The notes under the pieces were generated by a model that saw nothing but the letters and a program-made list of their open reading frames with translations, ran no database searches and was not told the origin of the DNA. Made by a program: the position numbers and the translations under genes. From Sinohyriopsis cumingii (Eukaryota; Mollusca; Bivalvia; Unionida; Unionidae), in NCBI GenBank assembly GCA_028554795.2, contig CM068827.1, positions 74,195,244-74,259,243 of the forward strand: a stretch of 64,000 bases of DNA. Reading direction: 5' to 3'. This document shows, in pieces, positions 58,251 to 64,000 of the stretch. Each line of letters begins with the position of its first letter. Positions within the stretch are counted from its first letter, which is position 1.

Positions 58251-58254
58251 CTTA

Positions 58255-58698
58255 TCAAGAGCCAGTCAGGGGTACCTTGTCAAGAGCCAGTCAGGGATAC
58301 CTTGTCAAGAGCCAGTCAGGGGTACTTTGTCAAGAGCCAGTCAGGGATACTTTGTCAAGAGCCAGTCAGGGGTACTTTGTCAAGAGCCAGTCAGTAGTAC
58401 CTTGTCAAGAGCCAGTCAGGGGTACTTTGTCAAGAGCCAGTCAGAGGTACTTTGTCAAGAGCTAGTCATGGGTACTTTGTCAAGAGCCAGTCAGGGGTAC
58501 TTTGTCAAGAGCCAGTCATGGGTACTTTGTCAAGAGCCAGTCAGGGGTACTTTGTCAAGAGCTAGTCAGGGGTACTTTATCAAGAGCCAGTCAAGGGTAC
58601 CTTGTCAAGAGGCAGTCAGGGGTACTTTGTCAAGAGCCAGTCAGGGTACTTTGTCAAGAGCTAGTCAGGGGTACTTTATCAAGAGCCAGTCAGGGGTA
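58255..58698 (+). repeat. 25-bp minisatellite, about 18 copies
   Basis: Unit 'tcaagagccagtcaggggta' + ctttg, with variants (ggatac, gctagtc, catggg) and one 1-base-short unit near 58645. As 25 is not a multiple of 3, three units make a 75-bp period that is open in several plus frames; these are not genes. It starts about 170 bp 3' of the DDX49 stop at 58867 (minus orientation) and so lies just beyond its poly(A) site. Confidence 0.97.
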
Positions 58699-58824
58699 AC
58701 AGACCAACAGTTTAAAATAGACAATATCAGCCAACATCACTGTAATGGTTGCTGTCAGAACTTTTAAGTGCTTTACAGCAACATAAATGACAAAAAGGAT
58801 AGGTTTAAGTTTCCCAACTGGAAT

Positions 58825-58830
58825 TTTATT
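58825..58830 (-). terminator. Polyadenylation signal AATAAA of DDX49 (right-hand copy)
   Basis: AATAAA on the minus strand, 37 bases after the TGA stop. A downstream T-rich region is not obvious. Confidence 0.6.
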
Positions 58831-58866
58831 GCACTTTTTTGTAACAAAATATTTGTAATAAAGATC

Positions 58867-58950
58867 TCAATTTTTCTTTTTGAAATGTTCTTTCCTCTTA
58901 AACTTTTCTTTTATTCTCTTCTTTTTGTTTTGTTCCTCTTGCTCAGGGTC
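58867..58950 (-). CDS. DDX49: DDX49 last exon (right-hand copy): basic C-terminus and stop
   Basis: Acceptor atttctttgtttcttcag. The coding part is 84 bp: DPEQEEQNKKKRIKEKF then KRKEHFKKKN and TGA at 58867-58869. It continues the basic tail of DDX49 in phase 0 after ...IILEGK from the exon at 62615-62686. It corresponds to the Lys-rich nucleolar C-terminus of the family. In protein order this exon comes after the one at 5486-5574, yet on the minus strand it lies upstream of all the middle exons in this window. It must therefore belong to a second gene copy. Confidence 0.9.
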   Translation of the reverse strand, partial: DPEQEEQNKKKRIKEKFKRKEHFKKKN

Positions 58951-59154
58951 CTGAAGAAACAAAGAAATCATGGCAACAATTAATATAAAAAGTTAAACTA
59001 TTCATGTAGATCCATTTTAAATTCCAATACTGAGCAAAACTTTCATAAACCTTACAGAAAATGGAAAGACTTTCTTTCTTTCATTATGTCTTCATCCTGA
59101 GAGTATGAAATTAAAGCTACATGTCTCCAAAATTTGGAGAATAACATAATAGAG

Positions 59155-59235
59155 GTGCTGTCTAATGTTGCAAAGTGCCTAGAGCTTCTAAAGATTAGGC
59201 ACTATACAAAGTCTTCATTATTATTATTATTAATC
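59155..59235 (+). repeat. LINE 3' tail fragment
   Basis: 'tgcctagagcttctaaagat' + taggcactatacaaagtcttcattattatta, the same tail as the LINE at 4370-5335. Only the last ~80 bases are present, a strongly 5'-truncated insertion within the last DDX49 intron. Confidence 0.85.
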
Positions 59236-60254
59236 GGAACACCTCATTCACTTCAAACATGCTGACAGGAATATGCATAGATTGCATGCATGTGCAGATA
59301 GCTAACCACCCTCAGAGGTATTATGCACCCCGAGCATATATTACTAAGATCTGCATACGATAGTGAACACCAAAAGGATATTTTACACTGAAAGTCGTGA
59401 ATTTTAAAGCAGTTAAACAAATATTAACTAATGCAAAGGTACTATAGCTCTGACATTAGAAATAATTACTCTTTTATCCAATGATGTTACGTGAAATATC
59501 TGCTGTATCATCTTAGTACAGCAGTTTGTCTGGCTTTTATATATGACCTTTATTCATCATAAACTACGTGAACTAATCTGAGTATACCATAGCAAAGGGC
59601 AGCTTTCTTTGTGTCACACCAAGGATATCGACAGGTCATTCTTGCAGATAGAATGGAATTATTACAGCTTTTCTATCATACTGGTTTTATATGGTCATAT
59701 TAAACAGTTTGGTTTAAGGCAGAGTCAAGAATGAACCCTGTAACCTTTTTGAAGCCATCCAAAAACTACAAACCCATTAACATGGATCCATTTTTAAACC
59801 AAACAAAAACAGTAACATGAAAAAGCTAATCCATCTATGTTCATCTGCATGCAGTACATCATGTTTACTTTCCTGAAGACTTTTGTGCCATTCTTCACTT
59901 TTTAATGTTTGAACACTGGCAACTGGCACAATATAGGCATATTTTGTAATGCAGTCCCACTGATCACTAATGCATATGAATTGTAAACAATATTTACTCC
60001 AAGAAAAGCATGAAAAATAAAATACAAAGAACTAATCAAAATATTGATAAGGACTTAACAACAAGAAGAAAATTTAACATTATATAATGAAAGAAAATGT
60101 TTTTGAAGGGATCAAATAAGAGCAAAGGTTACATAAATAAATAACAGACATATTGGGTTGGCCTAGTTGTCCAGACAGTTTGTGTTGAACCAGAAACAAA
60201 TGATCACATTCTAACTGATATGAAAGGACTGAAAGAATCACCAACCCATGAGAC
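59236..60254. other. DDX49 intron, no feature recognised
   Basis: AT-rich; no frame, repeat or exon was supported. Confidence 0.5.
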
Positions 60255-60735
60255 TATCACATTCTAACTATTGTGACAGGTAGTTCAGACTATCACATTC
60301 TAACTGATATGACAGGTAGCTCTGACTACCACATTCTAACTGATATGACAGGTAGTTCAGACTATCACATTCTAACTGATATGACAGGTAGTTCAGACTA
60401 TCACATTCTAACTGTTATGACAGGTACTTCAGACTATCACATTCTAACTGATATGACAGGTAGTTCAGACTATCACATTCTAACTGTTATGACAGGTACT
60501 TCAGACTATCACATTCTAACTGATATGACAGGTAGTTCTGACTATCACATTCTAGGTAGTTCAGACTATCACATTCTGATATGACAGGTACTTCAGACTA
60601 TCACATTCTAACTGATATGACAGGTACTTCAGACTATCACATTCTAGGTAGTTCAGACTATCACATTCTAACTGATATGACAGGTACTTCAGACTATCAC
60701 ATTCTAATTGATATGACAGGTAGTTCAGACTATCA
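60255..60735 (+). repeat. 36-bp minisatellite, about 13 copies
   Basis: Unit 'ctgatatgacaggtagttca' + gactatcacattctaa, with shortened units lacking 'ctgatatgac' near 60550 and 60645. A 12-residue period (MTGSSDYHILTD) is open on plus but is not considered coding. It lies inside the last intron of the right-hand DDX49 copy. Confidence 0.97.
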
Positions 60736-60963
60736 CATCCAAGGATGTTATTTCATCTGCACAAAAATCATAGGTGTTCCAAATGGGTATTTCAAGTGTT
60801 TTAACTCTCAAGTTCTAATTATGATATTCTGGCCTAACATTCCAAAATGATTTCCTGTTACAAAGATATTCAAGTACCTCAAACACTCATGTGATATATC
60901 ATGCAAACACATCAAAATCTATGTGAATTTTGGAGACAAGAGTCCCACTAATTGTTTTATCTC

Positions 60964-61196
60964 TATTTGTTGTTGCTGTTATAGAGATTAATGCCATTTT
61001 TCAGCACAAGATAAGCGGTGTATAAACGGTGGAGGAATAATCCAAGAAAACCCTGGAAAAAACCACCAACCCATGAGAAGCTACAGGCAAGCTTTCTCAC
61101 ATACCCACATTGGCTGAGACTGAAACTCGAACCATTGCAGACAGAGATGAGCTAGCAGTGATCTGTAATGGTGAGCGCTTTAGACCACACTGGATG
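60964..61196 (-). repeat. tRNA-derived SINE (GTTGTTGT-tail family)
   Basis: Runs from the ttgttgttgctgtta tail end to the head 'gagcgctttagaccaca' read in reverse. The body matches 41768-41965 and 61283-61532 but is more diverged (ccaacccatgagaagctaca). Confidence 0.85.
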
Positions 61197-61282
61197 TCTG
61201 CTAGTTCATTATTGATATTACCAATTAGGCTGAAGTAATGAACATTTTAACCTCTGCATTCGTACACATCCAGCTAGGCATT

Positions 61283-61532
61283 TGTTGTTGTATTTGTAGG
61301 GTTTAATGCCATTTTTCAGAACATGATAGATTATACATGGCGACCAGTATTAATGGTGGTGGAAGAACCCGGGAAATCTCTGGAAAGAACCACCGACCCT
61401 CGAGAAGCTACTGGCAAGCTTTCTCACATACCCACATTGGCCGAATCCGAGACTCGAACCCATGCAGGCAGAGGGGAGATGGCAGTGATCCGTACCGGAG
61501 AGCGTTTTAGACCACTCAGCCACTTGAGGCAC
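61283..61532 (-). repeat. tRNA-derived SINE (GTTGTTGT-tail family), most complete copy
   Basis: On the minus strand the head reads gtggctgagtggtctaaaac + gctc (A box, Ser/Leu-tRNA-like) and, after about 35 bases, gggttcgagtctcgg (B box). The 'ccaatgtgggtatgtgagaa' body and an acaacaaca end follow. It is full length, so it is the best template for the family in this window. The ORFs on both strands are SINE sequence. Confidence 0.9.
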
Positions 61533-61740
61533 TCCAGCTAAGCATTTTTATATCACAAGGAAATGTTTTTAAAAAAAACATCCAATTTTTCTTACTGAAG
61601 CAATGAAGTAGTGGACAATAGTGTTAGATTAATTAATGGGTAAATCATGTATTTTATGCATATTCAAAAGAAAATGATACAACTGAAATGAGATTTTTGG
61701 TTATAACTGTAGCTTGAAAATAGATATGAATGTGGTCATC

Positions 61741-62403
61741 CTATATGGGGCCATCCATTTAGTACGTAGACAAAAATCTGGCAAAGCTTGACCCTTTCCC
61801 TGTACACATACATACTTTTTTACATACAGGTGGTCTCCTATATTGACAGATATGGTACAAACTGAAATGAGGCATGTCAAAATGTTGTTTGCTGTATGTA
61901 CCAAATTAATTGCAACCTCTCCATTTTTTTTGACGGTATGCCTCACAAAGTAAAACTCCATCAATGAAGAGTTCTGTAATTTACTTCTGCTTGCTTTGGT
62001 TCCTAAATCACCTTCTTTTTACACCCCCTCACCAGCGTATGTATGCTTGATGCCCCCCCCCCCATTCTTTAGAATGGCTTATATTTAACCCATACAGAAA
62101 CAATCAAGGATTAATAATATTAAACGTGTTTAATAAAAGATAGTCCACCGATGTTGAATGTCTGGCTGCATCAAAGAAATAAGCTGTGTAACTTTAAAAA
62201 GTTTGTCCAGTGTCCAATAAAATTCAAATGCTTTCAGTCGAACAGGTTACGTATTAGACAAATTATTATCGATTCCCACCCCCCCCCCCCGTTTCCTATG
62301 CATAGGTACGTTATCAGTAGACCACCCCCACGCAAGCGTATATATTTGGGTTAAGACCCCCTCCCACCTCGATGCAAATGTACTAAACGGATGGCTCCTA
62401 TAG
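61741..62403. mobile_element. Inverted-repeat element with poly-C tracts, 663 bp
   Basis: The left end CTATATGGGGCCATCCATTT + AGTACGTAGAC pairs with the right end, whose reverse complement is CTATAGGAGCCATCCGTTTA + GTACAT. Long C runs lie at 62053-62064 and 62278-62291. A termini motif GCCATCC-TTTAGTAC plus C-rich flanks is recognisable from repeats widespread in arthropods and molluscs (general knowledge, superfamily uncertain). It is intronic to DDX49, about 210 bp from the exon at 62615. Confidence 0.7.
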
Positions 62404-62614
62404 TGTCACATAAACATGATACATGTAGTAAATTAAAGAGAGGTCAAATATAGGTGAGTAGACTCTCTAAACAAAACTACAGATAACATGGCCATTGTAA
62501 GGCTGCTAGGAAAGGAACTTAAAATAAATATTTACTTGCATATATAAAACATAGTAAAACTGATTATATTGTAGTGTCAAATAACTGAAAGAATAGCATC
62601 TGATATGTTATTAC

Positions 62615-62686
62615 CTTCCCTTCAAGAATAATTCTTTTTCTTTTGTTTATTTCTTTTTTCTCTCCAAAGTCTCCTTCATCAAGTCT
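62615..62686 (-). CDS. DDX49: DDX49 penultimate exon (right-hand copy)
   Basis: A 72-bp exon: acceptor gatattttttgcag at 62687-62700, donor AAG|GTAATA. It encodes RLDEGDFGEKKEINKRKR and IILEGK, matching the conserved '(F)xEKKEINKRKxxILEGKDP' tail block of DDX49. It is in phase 0 at both ends, so it would follow the exon type at 5486-5574 exactly. Its own upstream exons must lie beyond the right edge of the window. Confidence 0.92.
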
Positions 62687-63022
62687 CTGCAAAAAATATC
62701 AATTTTAAAATGTATTTTACTTTTCATGATTGCTTGATTGATGTCCAAATTACTATCATCAAAACAGGAGTCCTCAAAGAGACTGACAGTTTAATGGCCA
62801 CTATGATATTCCAGGAGTCCAATTTAAAACCATTTATTTCCTTCTTCAAGTAAGTATTGAAAACTATCATTGATATTTATGAGCAATAACAAGATTTTGA
62901 AATCTGCCTGCTGTTATGGCCTTTTTGGATTCAAGATCTACACCATTTTAAATCAATTGGTAAAAACTCCATTTGAATACAACCATAAACTAAGTAACAT
63001 TAACTTTAGTTTAATAATGGCT

Positions 63023-63320
63023 GCTAACGTGGCCTAGTGGTAAGAGCATCAGCCTCAGATGTGGGTGGTCATGGGTTCAATCCCCGGCAGAGTCATATCA
63101 AAGACTTACAAAAATGGTACTAACAGCTGCCTCGCTTGGTGCTCAACATTAAGAGGTTAGTGTTAGGACTGGTCAGCCTGGTGTCAGGATAATCTGACTG
63201 GGTGGGACATCATGCTACATGTCTGTGGCATGATGCCCCAGTGCTAGACATCACTATAAACTGCTACATTGCAGAAATTGTATGACTGAAAAATTGTTAA
63301 AGCTACATTAAAAATCCAAG
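63023..63320 (+). repeat. tRNA-derived SINE, full-length head
   Basis: A-box-like ggcctagtggtaagagc and B box gggttcaatccccggc (63076-63090), body as in 1-310, ending in a CA-rich tail. It supplies the left part of the SINE that is cut off at position 1. Confidence 0.85.
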
Positions 63321-64000
63321 TCACATACACACATACACATTGCTAAGGTGGCCATAATGGATGTCTGATAGGAAATGGTTTCATTTTGGACCAAGGAGAC
63401 ATCATTAAAATCTCTCAGTGAAAACCTCATATTTATATCAATTTCCATTCCAGAGCAGCAATAACATGGTTTTTTAATAGCTGCTAGAAATCATACAAAG
63501 TCTTCTGGTGAAAACCACATGTCAATATGACTTTTCAATCTAAAGTAGTGATAACAATATTTTCAAGATGACTGCCATGGTTTACAAAACCAATTTTATA
63601 TTGGACTAATTATACCATGGAATAAATGTGTGAATAAAGTTTCATGGCAATTCTCCAAGTAATTTAGGAGGCATAGCATGAACAAACTTGTACTAATGGA
63701 TAGACATCTGATGAATGACAGAAGATGGACAATAAGCCATTCCATAAACCTTTCTTGTCTATAACAAGTAGAGCTAACAATTAGAAATTGACAGCAATAA
63801 CTGTGTATGAAACAGTTAATTCTAATTTAAAAACTTCCTAGATCTACTATCTCATAAATGGCAAGAACTAAATGGAAAGTCTCAGTGCAAAATGCAGGGG
63901 AAAAATATTTTCTTTGGTATGACATAACAAAAAGGATGACAACAAAAGTAACTTCAATGACTATTCTTAACCTCACAACAACATCAATGGCACACATTGC
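63036..64000 (+). repeat. Right copy of the window-bounding direct repeat
   Basis: Colinear with 1-1190 up to the last base of the window. It lies in the intron upstream (on minus) of the exon at 62615, the equivalent intron to that of 1-1190. Confidence 0.8.

Noticed and set aside
58197-58767. Overlapping plus ORFs of 65-146 residues
   Set aside because: Products of the 25-bp minisatellite in three frames.
60273-60850. Two plus ORFs with a 12-residue repeat
   Set aside because: Products of the 36-bp minisatellite, inside a DDX49 intron on the other strand.

Overview
The window reads as invertebrate nuclear DNA, most likely from a bivalve or other mollusc. It is AT-rich, its genes are intron-rich, it has an intronless Toll-like receptor, and it is packed with tRNA-derived SINEs, CR1/L2-type LINE tails, DIRS-like and pogo/Tigger-like elements, MITEs and minisatellites. 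That assignment is inference from gene style and repeat content. Only two host genes can be supported firmly.

(1) The ATP-dependent RNA helicase DDX49 (yeast Dbp8 family, ribosome biogenesis) lies on the minus strand. Exons at 21704-21844, 18925-19077, 17287-17384, 15912-15986 and 5486-5574 join in phase and encode helicase domain 2 and the start of the C-terminal tail. The two last exons of a DDX49 gene lie at 62615-62686 and 58867-58950, at the far right of the window, so the gene order is permuted. The first ~1.2 kb of the window is also repeated colinearly at its right end (offset about 63.0 kb). Together these point to a tandem duplication of roughly 63 kb, or to an unmerged haplotype in the assembly. 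The right-hand copy is mostly off-window. The left-hand copy has no helicase-domain-1 exons that I can find and may be 5' truncated.

(2) An intronless Toll-like receptor (39193-41304, plus strand) has two LRR blocks, an internal LRRNT, two LRRCTs, a transmembrane helix and a TIR domain. Its 5' flank is itself duplicated and contains a perfect 155-bp tandem duplication.

Layout. 1-5.4 kb: SINE, 39-bp minisatellite, AT microsatellite, decayed LINE 3' end. 5.5-21.8 kb: DDX49 middle exons; the introns carry a DIRS-like retrotransposon remnant (6.0-9.2 kb), pogo-type inverted-repeat elements and tandem duplications. 22-36 kb: mostly anonymous DNA, with three orphan exon-like blocks on the minus strand (28.4-30.1 kb), a broken pogo-like transposase (34.85-35.57 kb) and a hAT MITE with a perfect 8-bp target duplication. 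36.8-41.3 kb: duplicated flank and TLR. 42-46.5 kb: diverged tandem repeats. 46.5-49.2 kb: a DNA transposon with CACTGG termini, a 3-bp target duplication and a zinc-finger transposase-like gene broken by a perfect 308-bp internal duplication. 52-54.5 kb: two pogo/Tigger-type elements side by side. 55.9 kb: head-to-head SINE pair. 58-64 kb: DDX49 3' exons, 25-bp and 36-bp minisatellites, SINEs, a poly-C-bearing inverted-repeat element, and the right-hand copy of the terminal repeat.

I see no CRISPR, operon or prokaryotic feature. Exon limits were set by eye from GT/AG sites and reading phase.
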